Assembly: GCA_902524105.1 (NCBI GenBank)
Contig: CABZCD010000005.1
Coordinates: 1-39,534, forward strand
Length of the DNA: 39,534 bases
Source: an uncultured Pelagibacteraceae bacterium
GTDB lineage: Bacteria > Pseudomonadota > Alphaproteobacteria > Pelagibacterales > Pelagibacteraceae
Direction: 5' to 3'
The notes below the pieces were generated by a model that was not told where the DNA came from, ran no database searches, and saw nothing but the letters and a program-made list of their open reading frames with translations. Shown piece by piece: positions 9,066-19,372 of this stretch. Position numbers and translations under genes: made by a program. Positions within the stretch are counted from its first letter, which is position 1; each line of letters opens with the position of its first letter.

Positions 9066-10585
9066 TGAAAAAAAAAAAATCATCTTCAATATTACGAAAA
9101 TTTCTACTTTTTAACTTATCTATCTTTTCCGTATTAGGTTTGTTTACTTTACTTTATCTCAATGCAATACAGCCTAATTTAGTTAAAAAGGTATCAACAA
9201 ACCACTTTATCATAATAAATAATACCTCAGATCATATTGCGCGACTTGGAGTTGAGTTTAACAAAGAGGGCATTAAACAGTTCCTATTATCTACAAGATT
9301 TCTTTTTCAAGGTCTTGATAGAGTCCAGTTTTTTTCAAAGAACGCTAACTTGATAGGAGATACAAATATTTTGGACTTGGACATTAGTGTTTTTGAAAAA
9401 TCAGATGAAGTCATAGAAGAGGGAGTAGAAAAAAAACAAAGCGTGGCGAAACCTTCATTGGAAGAAAGTTCTGATGAAAATTCAATATCTAGTATAATTA
9501 AAAACAAATATAAGACTCAACCAATTACTATCGAAAATGAAATTAACAATTCTTTTTTTGTTAGTACTATCAGCGAACTTAAACTAAACGATGTCATAGC
9601 CGGTTACATAGTTGTAACTAGTGAAGCAAATGATATTTTAATAGCTGTTGCAGAAAGAAAAAATTTTATTATAAGAACTGTTTTAGCTATAGCATTGGTC
9701 ATTTTAATTTTTTCTCTTTTTTTAAATAAATATATATTAAAACCAATTGGTTTTTTGGTTTCATTTACTGAAGCTATAAAAAATAAATCAGATCAGAATA
9801 TTGATATTCAAAATTTTTTTGTAAGAGAGGATGAAGTTGGGAAACTTACAAAGTCCATAGATGAGATGACAAAAGAACTTCAAAAAAGAACTACTAGAGC
9901 GGAAACATTTTCTACCGATTTAGCACATGAAATTAGAAATCCATTAGCTTCACTAAAAGGTGCATCAGAACTTTTAGATAAGACAGATAACCAAAAAGAC
10001 AGAGCCAAGCTATTTGAAATAATAAATCATGATGTAGAGAGGATTGAAAGATTAATTACTGATTATTCCCAAATGCTTAAAGACGAAGCTTCGTTGTCTA
10101 GAGAAAAAATGCTAAAAGTAAATTTAATGAAAATCATATTAAATGTCGTAGAAGATTTTAAACAGGACCTCGTAAATCAAAATAAAAACATAGAGATTCT
10201 GACAAATTTTTCTAATGAGGATGAAAAAAATTATTTCATTATCGGGATTGAAAATAGACTTGAGCAAGTAATAGCTAATTTACTTGATAATGCTATCTCT
10301 TTTAGTAAGGACCTGCAAAAGATCGAAATCGATCTTACCGAAACTTCAAATAATTTTGTGATGACAATTAAAGATCAGGGACCTGGTTTTACAGAAGCTT
10401 CACCACAAAAAATCTTTAAGAGATTTTATAGTAACAGACCATCTAAGTTTGGAGAACATTCTGGTTTAGGCTTAAATATTGCTAAAAATATAGTAGAGCT
10501 TCACAAAGGCGCTATAGCTGCATCCAATAGAATTAATCAAAAAGGAGCTCAAGTAGAAGTTTTGTTGCCAAAAATATTATCCTAG
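9065..10585 (+). CDS. chvG: Sensor histidine kinase ChvG
   Basis: Two TMs, HAMP-like region, H-box DLAHEIRNPLASLKGASELL, N-box NLLDNAISFS, G-box SGLGLNIAKNIVELH. Overlaps chvI stop. Confidence 0.88.
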   Translation: MKKKKSSSILRKFLLFNLSIFSVLGLFTLLYLNAIQPNLVKKVSTNHFIIINNTSDHIARLGVEFNKEGIKQFLLSTRFLFQGLDRVQFFSKNANLIGDTNILDLDISVFEKSDEVIEEGVEKKQSVAKPSLEESSDENSISSIIKNKYKTQPITIENEINNSFFVSTISELKLNDVIAGYIVVTSEANDILIAVAERKNFIIRTVLAIALVILIFSLFLNKYILKPIGFLVSFTEAIKNKSDQNIDIQNFFVREDEVGKLTKSIDEMTKELQKRTTRAETFSTDLAHEIRNPLASLKGASELLDKTDNQKDRAKLFEIINHDVERIERLITDYSQMLKDEASLSREKMLKVNLMKIILNVVEDFKQDLVNQNKNIEILTNFSNEDEKNYFIIGIENRLEQVIANLLDNAISFSKDLQKIEIDLTETSNNFVMTIKDQGPGFTEASPQKIFKRFYSNRPSKFGEHSGLGLNIAKNIVELHKGAIAASNRINQKGAQVEVLLPKILS

Positions 10586-10631
10586 TTCGTACTTGATTAG
10601 GTTAGCTTATATTGTTAAAAACCGTTGAATA

Positions 10632-11921
10632 ATGTCAGAAGATTTTAAAGTAAAAGATATAAAGCTCGCAGATTTTGGAAGAAAAGAAATCTCCCTAGCA
10701 GAAACAGAAATGCCTGGTTTGATGGCCATACGAAAAGAGTATGGAACAAAAAAACCTCTTAAAGGAGCAAATATACTCGGCTGTTTACACATGACCATTC
10801 AGACAGCTGTACTAATTGAAACATTAATTGAATTAGGCGCAGAGTGTAGATGGTCGTCTTGTAATATATTTTCTACACAAGATCATGCTGCAGCAGCTAT
10901 AGCAAAAGCAGGTGTTCCTGTATTTGCTTGGAAAGGCGAAACTGAGAAAGAGTATTGGTGGTGTGTGAAACAAACAATCGAAGGCAAAAAGGACTGGGTG
11001 CCCAACATGATATTAGATGATGGTGGAGATCTTACAGCTTTAATGCATAAAGAATATAGAAATTTGCTTAAAAATGTTAAAGGTGTTTCAGAGGAAACTA
11101 CCACTGGAGTTTTAGCGCTTAAAAAAATGGAGGCGAATAAACAGTTATTAATCCCAGCAATTAATGTGAATGACTCAGTGACAAAATCAAAATTTGATAA
11201 TCTCTATGGATGCAGAGAGAGTTTAGTGGATGGAATTAAGAGAGCTACTGATGTTATGATGTCAGGCAAAGTAGCTATAGTGGCTGGTTACGGTGATGTT
11301 GGGAAAGGAAGTGCTGCCTCTTTAAGGCAAGCTGGCGCGAGAGTTCTAGTTACAGAAACTGATCCTATTTGCGCTTTACAAGCTGCAATGGAAGGTTATG
11401 AAGTTGTATTAATGGATGATGCAATTAAAGATGCGGATATTGTTGTAACAGCGACAGGGAATAAGGATATTGTGACTGCCGATCATATGAGAAATATGAA
11501 AGACAGAGCTATTCTTTGTAACATAGGTCATTTCGATAATGAGATACAGGTCGAAGCGCTTAAAAATTATAAATGGGATGAAATTAAACCTCAAGTACAT
11601 GAAATAGAACTACCAAGTAAAAAAAGAATAATTTTACTTGCAGAAGGCAGACTGGTAAACTTAGGATGTGCTACTGGACACCCGAGTTTTGTTATGAGCG
11701 CTTCTTTTACTAATCAGGTTATTGCTCAAATCGAATTGTGGAATAATTCTGATAAATATGAAAATAAAGTTTATGTGTTACCCAAACATTTAGATGAAAA
11801 GGTAGCAATGCTTCATCTCGAAAAGGTAGGAGCAAAATTAACAACAATGTCAAAAGACCAAGCAGATTACATTAGCGTTAAACAATCGGGGCCTTTTAAA
11901 CCAGATACTTATCGCTACTAA
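10632..11921 (+). CDS. ahcY: Adenosylhomocysteinase
   Basis: [43 protein letters not shown]-binding motif, and C-terminal FKPDTYRY. Confidence 0.97.
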   Translation: MSEDFKVKDIKLADFGRKEISLAETEMPGLMAIRKEYGTKKPLKGANILGCLHMTIQTAVLIETLIELGAECRWSSCNIFSTQDHAAAAIAKAGVPVFAWKGETEKEYWWCVKQTIEGKKDWVPNMILDDGGDLTALMHKEYRNLLKNVKGVSEETTTGVLALKKMEANKQLLIPAINVNDSVTKSKFDNLYGCRESLVDGIKRATDVMMSGKVAIVAGYGDVGKGSAASLRQAGARVLVTETDPICALQAAMEGYEVVLMDDAIKDADIVVTATGNKDIVTADHMRNMKDRAILCNIGHFDNEIQVEALKNYKWDEIKPQVHEIELPSKKRIILLAEGRLVNLGCATGHPSFVMSASFTNQVIAQIELWNNSDKYENKVYVLPKHLDEKVAMLHLEKVGAKLTTMSKDQADYISVKQSGPFKPDTYRY

Positions 11922-11932
11922 ACTAGTAGCTA

Positions 11933-12382
11933 ATGATAATAAAATCTTTAGATCAACTTAACTCACTTTCAGAAAAAGTAGCAGATCTCCTTAAAAAAAA
12001 GGACTGCATCTTTTTGATAGGAGAAATTGGAGTCGGAAAAACTACATTTACAAGATATTTAATTAATTATTTACAAAAAAAAGAAGGTGCAAAGGCTACG
12101 GAAGTATTGAGTCCTACTTTTAACTTATTATATGAGTATGATTTAAAAAAATATAAAATCATGCATTACGATTTATACAGACTTAAAAATGAAAAAGAAC
12201 TCAATAGTTTAGGTATATTTCAAGAAAATGAAAACGCCATTAAAATTATAGAATGGCCGAGTTTAATAAAAATTCCTATATTCGATAAATTAGAAATTCA
12301 CTTAGACTATGCTAAAAATGATAATGAAAGAAAACTAAGATTATCAGGAACAGGTAAATGGGAAAACTTTAATGAATTATAA
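11933..12382 (+). CDS. tsaE: tRNA threonylcarbamoyladenosine biosynthesis ATPase TsaE
   Basis: GEIGVGKTTFTR Walker A, SPTFNLLYEY, MHYDLYRL. Confidence 0.92.
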   Translation: MIIKSLDQLNSLSEKVADLLKKKDCIFLIGEIGVGKTTFTRYLINYLQKKEGAKATEVLSPTFNLLYEYDLKKYKIMHYDLYRLKNEKELNSLGIFQENENAIKIIEWPSLIKIPIFDKLEIHLDYAKNDNERKLRLSGTGKWENFNEL

Positions 12383-13334
12383 GTTAAAAAAAATTTCTGG
12401 AGATGCCTCTTTTAGAGAATTTTATAGACTGAAGAAAGGAAACAGAACTTCAATTATAGTAAAAGCTAATAAAGAAAAATCTAAAAATTTAATTTCTTAC
12501 GTAATAATAAATAATATTCTAAAGAAAAATAAGATCAATGCACCTAAACTCATAAGTAATCATTATCAGCAAAATATGATAGAAATTTCAGATTTAGGAG
12601 GTAAATCCTTTTACGATATGATATCAAAAAAAAAAAATAAATTTAATTATTATAAAGATTTAATAAAAATTATTTTTAAATTACAAAAAATAAAAATTAA
12701 AAAAAATTACCATTTAGGAAAATACAAATTAAAGTTTCAAAAATATTCATTACAAAATCTTCATAAAGAGTCCGATTTATTTTTTGATTGGTATCTCAAG
12801 TTTAGTTCAAAAAATTTAAAGATCGATAAAATTAAAAAAATTTTAAAACTGGAATTGAATAAAATTTATAAAAAACTTTATTTTAAAAATAATACCTTTG
12901 TTCACAGAGATTTTCATGCCTCAAACATTATGATTAATAAAAAAGTTTTCGGTTTGATTGATAGCCAAGACGCAATAATTGGCAATCCTCTATATGATGT
13001 AGCCTCATTAATTGATGATGTAAGAATAAAATTACCTATTAATTTACAAAATAAGCTTCTAAAATTTTACTACTTAAAATCAAAATTAAGGGAAGAAAAT
13101 TTTCAGAATTTAAAAAATGATTACGATATTTTATCAGTTCAAAGAAACTTTAAAATTTTAGGAATATTTGTTAGATTAAGCAAAAGGGATCGTAAGTCGG
13201 CTTATTTAAAATATTTACCACATACTTGGAGTTTAATTAAAAGACGGCTTAAAAATCCCATTTTTAAAAATTTTCAATTACTATTAAATAAACACGTTAA
13301 GTTAAAAAAATTTAAAAAAATTAACACTTTATGA
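12372..13334 (+). CDS. amgK: Aminoglycoside-phosphotransferase-fold sugar kinase (AmgK-like)
   Basis: ISGDASFREFYRL N-terminus, HRDFHASNIMI catalytic loop, GLIDSQDAIIGNPLYDVASL. Context between tsaE and murU. Confidence 0.75.
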   Translation: MNYKLKKISGDASFREFYRLKKGNRTSIIVKANKEKSKNLISYVIINNILKKNKINAPKLISNHYQQNMIEISDLGGKSFYDMISKKKNKFNYYKDLIKIIFKLQKIKIKKNYHLGKYKLKFQKYSLQNLHKESDLFFDWYLKFSSKNLKIDKIKKILKLELNKIYKKLYFKNNTFVHRDFHASNIMINKKVFGLIDSQDAIIGNPLYDVASLIDDVRIKLPINLQNKLLKFYYLKSKLREENFQNLKNDYDILSVQRNFKILGIFVRLSKRDRKSAYLKYLPHTWSLIKRRLKNPIFKNFQLLLNKHVKLKKFKKINTL

Positions 13335-14029
13335 ATGTAAAGCATGCAATGATATTAGCTGCAGGACTTGGAACACGAATGAAACCGTTAACCAAAAAAA
13401 AACCCAAGCCGTTAATTAAAGTAGGAAGTAAAAATTTATTAGAAAGATCTATAAATCTTTTAGAAAATCATGGAGTAGAACAAATAGTTATAAATGTTCA
13501 TCATCTATCAGATCAAGTTGAAAAATTTATTTCAAATATAAAATCAAAAGTAAAAATAACTATTTCAGATGAAAAAGATTTGCTACTAGGTACCGGTGGC
13601 GGGGTTAAAGAAGGAACAAAAATTTTTGGAAAGAATCCTTTTTTTGTCTTAAACCCAGATACGTTATGGTTAAGTGACTATCTAGATGAAATTAAATCTT
13701 TAGAAAAAATTTACTCTGAGAGTAAAAAACTATGCTTACTATTAGTCAATAAAAGACTATCTTTCGATACCTCTTTTAAAGGAGATTTTAATTTAAAAAA
13801 TAACGCGGTATCTAAAGATATTAAAAACAATTTTATTTTCACAGGCCTTCAATTGTTAGACAGAAATCATTTAGATCCGATTGACAAAAAAGTTTTTTCA
13901 ATGAATGAGGTTTGGAACAATTTAATAATTAATAATAAGATTTCCGGCTTAGAGAGCAGTCAAAAGTTTTACCACCTTAATACTGAAGAGATGTACAACA
14001 AAATTTCAAATTTAAATTTTACGGATTAA
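13331..14029 (+). CDS. murU: Sugar-1-phosphate nucleotidyltransferase (MurU-like)
   Basis: MILAAGLGTRMKPLTKKKPKPLIKVGSKNLLERSI NTP-transferase motif, overlapping start with the amgK-like gene. Confidence 0.78.
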   Translation: MNVKHAMILAAGLGTRMKPLTKKKPKPLIKVGSKNLLERSINLLENHGVEQIVINVHHLSDQVEKFISNIKSKVKITISDEKDLLLGTGGGVKEGTKIFGKNPFFVLNPDTLWLSDYLDEIKSLEKIYSESKKLCLLLVNKRLSFDTSFKGDFNLKNNAVSKDIKNNFIFTGLQLLDRNHLDPIDKKVFSMNEVWNNLIINNKISGLESSQKFYHLNTEEMYNKISNLNFTD

Positions 14030-14738
14030 AAGATATATTTTTAGCTCTAGCTTCATCTAGATAAAAATATTTTCTAATTTTTAAATTTTTTTCAAATTCT
14101 ATCATTAATGGATTGCCCGTTGGAATTTCTAATTCGTTAATTTTTTCATCTGATATCTTGAATAAAAACTTGCATAGCGCTCTTAAGGAGTTTCCATGTG
14201 CCGAGACTAGAATATTTTTATCTTCAGTGAGATTTTTTTTAATTTCATTTTCATAGAAAGGGATTACTCTTTCATATGTATTTTTTAAAGACTCAGTAAA
14301 CGGTGTCATGCCAATTGGAATACTTCCATTTAGTGGACTAAAATTTGATAGATATTTGCTGTCCTCTGGCATAGGTGGAGGTGGTACATCCCATGATCTT
14401 CTATACTTTTTGAACTGCTCCTCACCAATTTTCTTTTTAGTTTCCTCTTTATTTAGACCAGTTAATGATCCGTAATGTCTTTCATTTAATTGCCAAGCAG
14501 TATTAAACTTAAGCTCAAGATTATTTTTTTGAAGTATGGTAGTTAAAGTTTTAATCGCTCTTTTTAAAAAAGAAGTATAAGAAATATCAATTTTGATATT
14601 CAGTTTTTTTATTAACTCTCCTGATTTTTTTGCTTCTTGAACGCCTTTTTCTGATAGATCTACGTCAACCCATCCTGTAAATCTATTTTCTGCATTCCAG
14701 ATACTTTGACCATGTCTAGTAAGGATTAATTTGCTCAT
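14019..14738 (-). CDS. gpmA: 2,3-bisphosphoglycerate-dependent phosphoglycerate mutase
   Basis: LILTRHGQSIWNAENRFTGWVDVDLSEKG, LNERHYGSLTGLNK, SAHGNSLRAL. Confidence 0.96.
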   Translation of the reverse strand: MSKLILTRHGQSIWNAENRFTGWVDVDLSEKGVQEAKKSGELIKKLNIKIDISYTSFLKRAIKTLTTILQKNNLELKFNTAWQLNERHYGSLTGLNKEETKKKIGEEQFKKYRRSWDVPPPPMPEDSKYLSNFSPLNGSIPIGMTPFTESLKNTYERVIPFYENEIKKNLTEDKNILVSAHGNSLRALCKFLFKISDEKINELEIPTGNPLMIEFEKNLKIRKYFYLDEARAKNISFNP

Positions 14739-14778
14739 AATAGTTAAACCAATTATTTTGTACTATAATAATATCAAA

Positions 14779-15171
14779 ATGAAAAATACTATATTTGAAG
14801 TAATAAAATACACATATTATTTATCTTTAATAGCGTTAGTATTTTTATACCTGTTTCCAGGAAGTCTAATTGGTTTTTTGCTATATAGTGATCTTGGAAA
14901 ACAACCAAATCTTATTTCTAATCCAATTGGTACTTCAATTAACCATATGATATTCTTTTTTTATTTGGGCATCCTTAGTTTTTTTGTTTATGTCAAAGAT
15001 AAAAAAGTAATTTTTAGTTTCCCTTTTTTATTTTGTATTTCAATATTATTTGAATCGTTGCACTTAATTATACCCAACAGAGCTTTCGAGTTAAATGACT
15101 TGTTGGCTAATAGTATTGGGGTTATATTTGCCTTTTTTATTTTTAAATTAATGAAAATATTAACAAATTAG
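14779..15171 (+). CDS. VanZ-like membrane protein
   Basis: Four hydrophobic segments with a FELNDLLANSIGVIFAF C-terminal motif typical of VanZ-like proteins. Start at MKNTIFEV. Confidence 0.55.
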   Translation: MKNTIFEVIKYTYYLSLIALVFLYLFPGSLIGFLLYSDLGKQPNLISNPIGTSINHMIFFFYLGILSFFVYVKDKKVIFSFPFLFCISILFESLHLIIPNRAFELNDLLANSIGVIFAFFIFKLMKILTN

Positions 15172-15174
15172 AAT

Positions 15175-15666
15175 ATGCGAATAGTAATTTTATTTTTAAT
15201 TTTTACTACAAATATTTTAGCTGAAGAAATAATTGGAATTCCAAAAATAGTTGATGGTGATACTTTAAAAATTAACGAATACAAAATTAGGCTTGAAGGA
15301 ATAGATGCTCCTGAAATAAAACAGCAATGTAAAAAGGAGAAACTAAAAATTTCGTCAATTATAGGATATACATTTTATAAGAATTACAATTGTGGGGAAG
15401 TTTCAAAAAAAAATCTTGATGCTAAAATTTTTGGATCAAAGATTAAATGTGTATCTTCTGGTAAAGATAAGTATAAAAGATATTTAGCCACGTGTTTTAA
15501 AGATAAAATAAATCTAAATCGATGGATGGTGAGAAATGGCCACGCTGTGGCTTATAGACGATATTCTAAAGATTATGTACCCGATGAAGAATTTGCGAAG
15601 GAAAATAAGCTAGGTTTGTGGAAAGGTAAATTTTTAAATCCAGAAAAATGGAGAAAGCTCAATTAA
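15175..15666 (+). CDS. Thermonuclease (SNase-like), secreted
   Basis: Signal-like N-terminus; VDGDTLKINEYKIRLEGIDAPEIKQ, YKRYLATCF, WMVRNGHAVAYRRYSKDYV, NKLGLW. Confidence 0.9.
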   Translation: MRIVILFLIFTTNILAEEIIGIPKIVDGDTLKINEYKIRLEGIDAPEIKQQCKKEKLKISSIIGYTFYKNYNCGEVSKKNLDAKIFGSKIKCVSSGKDKYKRYLATCFKDKINLNRWMVRNGHAVAYRRYSKDYVPDEEFAKENKLGLWKGKFLNPEKWRKLN

Positions 15667-15686
15667 TTTTTAGTATAAATAGATAA

Positions 15687-16286
15687 GTGATTCTTTGCAA
15701 AAAAATATTAATTGTATTTCTATTTTTATTTTTATCAGCATGTTCTTCGATCCCAAAAAACACTCAAAATAGTTGTGCAATATTTGAAGAAAGATATCTT
15801 TGGTATAAACATGCAAAAGCCTCATATGAAAAATGGGGCGCTCCCATACACTTACAATTGGCTTTTGTAAAAAAAGAAAGTGACTTTAACTGGTTAGCCA
15901 AACCACCAAGACAAAAATTATTTAAAGTTATACCTTTTAAAAGACCTTCATCATCATTTGGATATTCACAAGCTGTGAAAGGAACTTGGGAACAATATAA
16001 AAAGGAGACTAAAAATCCTTTAGCTACAAGGGCAAGATTTAAAGACTCAGTTGATTTTATTGGTTGGTATATTAACAAAACTAACAAAATATTAAGAATT
16101 TCTAAAAATGACGCGTACAAACAATACTTAGCTTATTACAAAGGTTGGGGTGATTATAAAAATTATTCTAAAGACAATAAAGCCATAATTTATGCTAAGT
16201 CAGTAAAAGATATGGCCTCAAAATATAGAAAACAATTAACTACTTGCAAAAAAAACTTGGACAAGAATAAGTATATTATTTTTTAA
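15687..16286 (+). CDS. Lipoprotein with transglycosylase SLT-like domain
   Basis: GTG start; lipobox LFLSACSS; AFVKKESDF (catalytic Glu-like) and SSSFGYSQAVKGTWEQYKKE. Confidence 0.7.
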   Translation: MILCKKILIVFLFLFLSACSSIPKNTQNSCAIFEERYLWYKHAKASYEKWGAPIHLQLAFVKKESDFNWLAKPPRQKLFKVIPFKRPSSSFGYSQAVKGTWEQYKKETKNPLATRARFKDSVDFIGWYINKTNKILRISKNDAYKQYLAYYKGWGDYKNYSKDNKAIIYAKSVKDMASKYRKQLTTCKKNLDKNKYIIF

Positions 16287-19200
16287 GCTGCCTATTCAAT
16301 TCTATTTCAACAGCATCTATTGTTTGAGTATTCTTTCCAATAATAGAGTAAATTGTTGGAATTACGTATAAAGTGAAAAAAGTTGAAAAAAGCATTCCAC
16401 CAAATATAGTTATTCCTACAGTAAGTCTACTTGCAGCTCCTGGCCCTGTGCCAAGTATAAGAGGAAGCACTCCTATTATGGTTGAAAGACTTGTCATTAA
16501 AATAGGCCTGAATCTTATGGATGCAGCTTCTATTATTGATGTTTCTAAGTTTTTTCCCTCTTTTCTTAGCTGATTTGCAAATTCTACAATTAAGATTCCA
16601 TTTTTGGCTGACAAACCAATCAATATAATTAGGGCTATTTGACTATAAATATTTAAAGATGAGCCTACTACCAATATTCCTAATAAACCTCCTAATATTG
16701 CTAAGGGGACTGTGAGCATTATAGTCAGCGGATGTCTCCAGCTTTCGAATTGTGCGCACATTGCTAAATATGCCGTCATTAAAGCCAATATGAATATGAT
16801 ATATAATTCTGTATTAGTTTTTTTGTACTCTTCACTTTCTCCTTTATAAGCAACTTTTGCCTCTGGAGTATTATTTTCAACAACTTTTACTAAAAAATTT
16901 AAAGCTTCGTCCAAAGAGTAATCACCAACTAATCTAGCTGAAATTGTCACTGCTTTTTGCCTATTATATCTTGCTAAAAAAGGTGACTGACCTTCTTCAT
17001 CATATCGAATTAGATTTGAGACTGATACAAGTTTACCATTATTATTAGATCTAACAAAAACTTTACTAATACTGTCCGGTTCTTGTCTATCTTTAATGTC
17101 GCCTTGGAGGATGATTGAATATTCTTTCCCATCCCTAGTAAAATTTGTTACACGTTTAGAGCCAAAAATAGTTTCAATTGTTCTTCCTATATCTTCTGTT
17201 GAAACACCTAGATCAGCAGCTTTTTTTTGATCTATCTGAACATTAAGTTGGGGTTTATTTAAATCAAAGTCATCCTGTATTGAAGTTAGTCCCGGATTCT
17301 TTCTAGCTTCTTTTTTAATAATATTTTTCCATTCTATTAATTGATCATACGTATTTCCTAAAATCACAAATTGAACCGGGCTTTCTACGCCGCCTGTTCT
17401 AATACCTTGAGGCATTATTGGAAACGCTAATACACCTGGCACTTGTGAAATTTTTCCGAAAGACTCTCTCATTATCTTAACACCATGACGATCCCTTTTA
17501 GCCCATGGTTCTAAAAGGACTATTATAAAACCACTGTTCACTTGTTTTGCTGATTTTCCAAATCCAGGCACTCGCAATATTAATTTTCTGTATTCTCCAT
17601 TACCAACACTAGGCAATAAAAGATTTTCAATATCTTCAGCTTTAGACTTTGTAAAATTGAATCCTGATCCCTGTGGAGCTTTTACTATTACGAAAAAAGC
17701 ACCCCTGTCCTCTGGAGCAATTAATTCTTTTGGTGCATAATTAAATAAAAAAATAGTTAGAGATAATACAATTCCTAAAAATGAAATTATAATTTTTCTT
17801 TTTCTCACCCAAGTTATCAAAGATTGTTTATAAACTGACGTTATATTTTTTAAAAATTTTTCAAATTTGATTACAATTTTTGATTTATTCATATTTTTCT
17901 TAAGAACCTTACTTCCTATCATTGGACTTAAAGAAAGCGCAACAAAACTTGATATAACAACTGCTGAAGCCAAAGTGATTGCAGTTTGAGTAAATAAAAC
18001 ACCAGTGATACCCTTGATAAATACAAGTGGAACAAATACCGCAACTAATACAACTGTAGTAGCTATAATTGCAAAAGAAACTTGTTTTGCTCCTTTGTAT
18101 GCAGCAACTAGAGGTGTATCTCCTAGCTCTATTCTTCTCACGATATTCTCGAGCATTACAATTGCGTCATCGACAACGATCCCTATTGCCAAAACTAGTG
18201 CCATTAATGTGAATAAATTTATTGAAAAATTAAAAAAGTATATTGATAAAAAAGTAGATATTAAAGAAACTGGCAAAGCTATAAGGGGCACCACTAATGC
18301 TCTTATATTACCTAAAAAAAGATAGATTATTATTGTCACCAATATTAAAGCAATAAATAAAGTTTTATAAACTTCTTTTATTGCAGCCTTTATATAATTA
18401 CTTCTATCGAAAGAAACTTCCAAAGATGTTCCAGGAGGTAATCCAGGTCTAATTTCTTTAATCTTATTCTTTATTCCATTTGCTACTTTAATAGTATTTG
18501 CATCAGACTGCTGATAAATACCAATACCTACAACTTGTTTTCCATTTCCTTTAAATAAGGTTCTAGTTGACTCTGCTCCTAGCTCAACTCTAGCGACATC
18601 TGAGAGTGTAATTATTGAACCATCTCTAGCTCTTTTAAGTGGTAATTTTTTATAGCTTTCTAAATTTTTATAGGCTTTATCTAACTTAATAGTTAAATCA
18701 ACATCTTTAGATTCTATTCTACCTGCAGGAAATTCAATATTTTCTTTTCTTAAGACAGACTCCACTTCTTGTGTAGTTAAATCTCTTGCCGCAAGAGCAA
18801 GAGGATCAAGCCATACTCTTAAGGAAAGCTCTCTTTCTCCTCCTAGACGAACTCTTCCTACCCCCTCTACTGTTGAAAATAAATCAGTTAAATATCTATC
18901 GGCATAATCAGTTAGCTCTAAGTCCGTCATAGTATCTGAATTGAAAGATAACCACATTGTTGTTCTCATACCGGCACTTTGTTTGAAAATCTCAGGTTGT
19001 TCAGCTCCATCTGGGAGATTATCTAGTACTCTTGCTACAGAACTTCTTACGTCATTAGCTACATCGTCTAAGTCTAAATTATTTTCAAAAGTAAGTGTAA
19101 TTCTTGAACTCTCATCTTCACTAAAAGAATCTATAGTTTCTAATCCAGGTGTTCCCCCAACAAAATCTTCTATTCTCTGAGTTATCTGAGTATCAATGAT

Positions 19201-19371
19201 TTCTGCAGAAGCACCTTTATACTCAGTCTGTATAGTGACCACTGGAGGTTGAACATCTGGTAATTCATCTGTAGGTATTTCATTAAAAGTAAACAAACCA
19301 AAAATAACTAAAACTAAGCTCATTACTGAGGCAACTACAGGTCTTTTAATTGATAAGTCGGTTAAAAACAT
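16276..19371 (-). CDS. RND efflux permease (HAE-1/AcrB-MexF type)
   Basis: 1031 aa; FLTDLSIKRPVVASVMSLVL start, TM4 LAIGIVVDDAIVMLENIVRR, TM10 LIGLSAKNGILIVEFA. Confidence 0.95.
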   Translation of the reverse strand: MFLTDLSIKRPVVASVMSLVLVIFGLFTFNEIPTDELPDVQPPVVTIQTEYKGASAEIIDTQITQRIEDFVGGTPGLETIDSFSEDESSRITLTFENNLDLDDVANDVRSSVARVLDNLPDGAEQPEIFKQSAGMRTTMWLSFNSDTMTDLELTDYADRYLTDLFSTVEGVGRVRLGGERELSLRVWLDPLALAARDLTTQEVESVLRKENIEFPAGRIESKDVDLTIKLDKAYKNLESYKKLPLKRARDGSIITLSDVARVELGAESTRTLFKGNGKQVVGIGIYQQSDANTIKVANGIKNKIKEIRPGLPPGTSLEVSFDRSNYIKAAIKEVYKTLFIALILVTIIIYLFLGNIRALVVPLIALPVSLISTFLSIYFFNFSINLFTLMALVLAIGIVVDDAIVMLENIVRRIELGDTPLVAAYKGAKQVSFAIIATTVVLVAVFVPLVFIKGITGVLFTQTAITLASAVVISSFVALSLSPMIGSKVLKKNMNKSKIVIKFEKFLKNITSVYKQSLITWVRKRKIIISFLGIVLSLTIFLFNYAPKELIAPEDRGAFFVIVKAPQGSGFNFTKSKAEDIENLLLPSVGNGEYRKLILRVPGFGKSAKQVNSGFIIVLLEPWAKRDRHGVKIMRESFGKISQVPGVLAFPIMPQGIRTGGVESPVQFVILGNTYDQLIEWKNIIKKEARKNPGLTSIQDDFDLNKPQLNVQIDQKKAADLGVSTEDIGRTIETIFGSKRVTNFTRDGKEYSIILQGDIKDRQEPDSISKVFVRSNNNGKLVSVSNLIRYDEEGQSPFLARYNRQKAVTISARLVGDYSLDEALNFLVKVVENNTPEAKVAYKGESEEYKKTNTELYIIFILALMTAYLAMCAQFESWRHPLTIMLTVPLAILGGLLGILVVGSSLNIYSQIALIILIGLSAKNGILIVEFANQLRKEGKNLETSIIEAASIRFRPILMTSLSTIIGVLPLILGTGPGAASRLTVGITIFGGMLFSTFFTLYVIPTIYSIIGKNTQTIDAVEIELNRQLKK

Positions 19372-19372
19372 T

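Noticed and set aside
10586-10631. Possible SAH/SAM riboswitch upstream of ahcY
   Set aside because: Only 46 nt separate chvG and ahcY and no convincing paired structure is visible; too short for the known SAH riboswitch.
18005-18325. Antisense ORFs over the RND permease (also 16373-16573, 18941-19180, 19350-19544)
   Set aside because: Antisense to strongly recognised coding sequence, no plausible independent start signal or family. Treated as chance ORFs, as were the other antisense ORFs in the track (e.g. 1263-1475, 1743-2099, 2711-2911, 3450-3743, 6108-6305, 6681-6995, 10883-11104, 15764-16120, 22579-22902).
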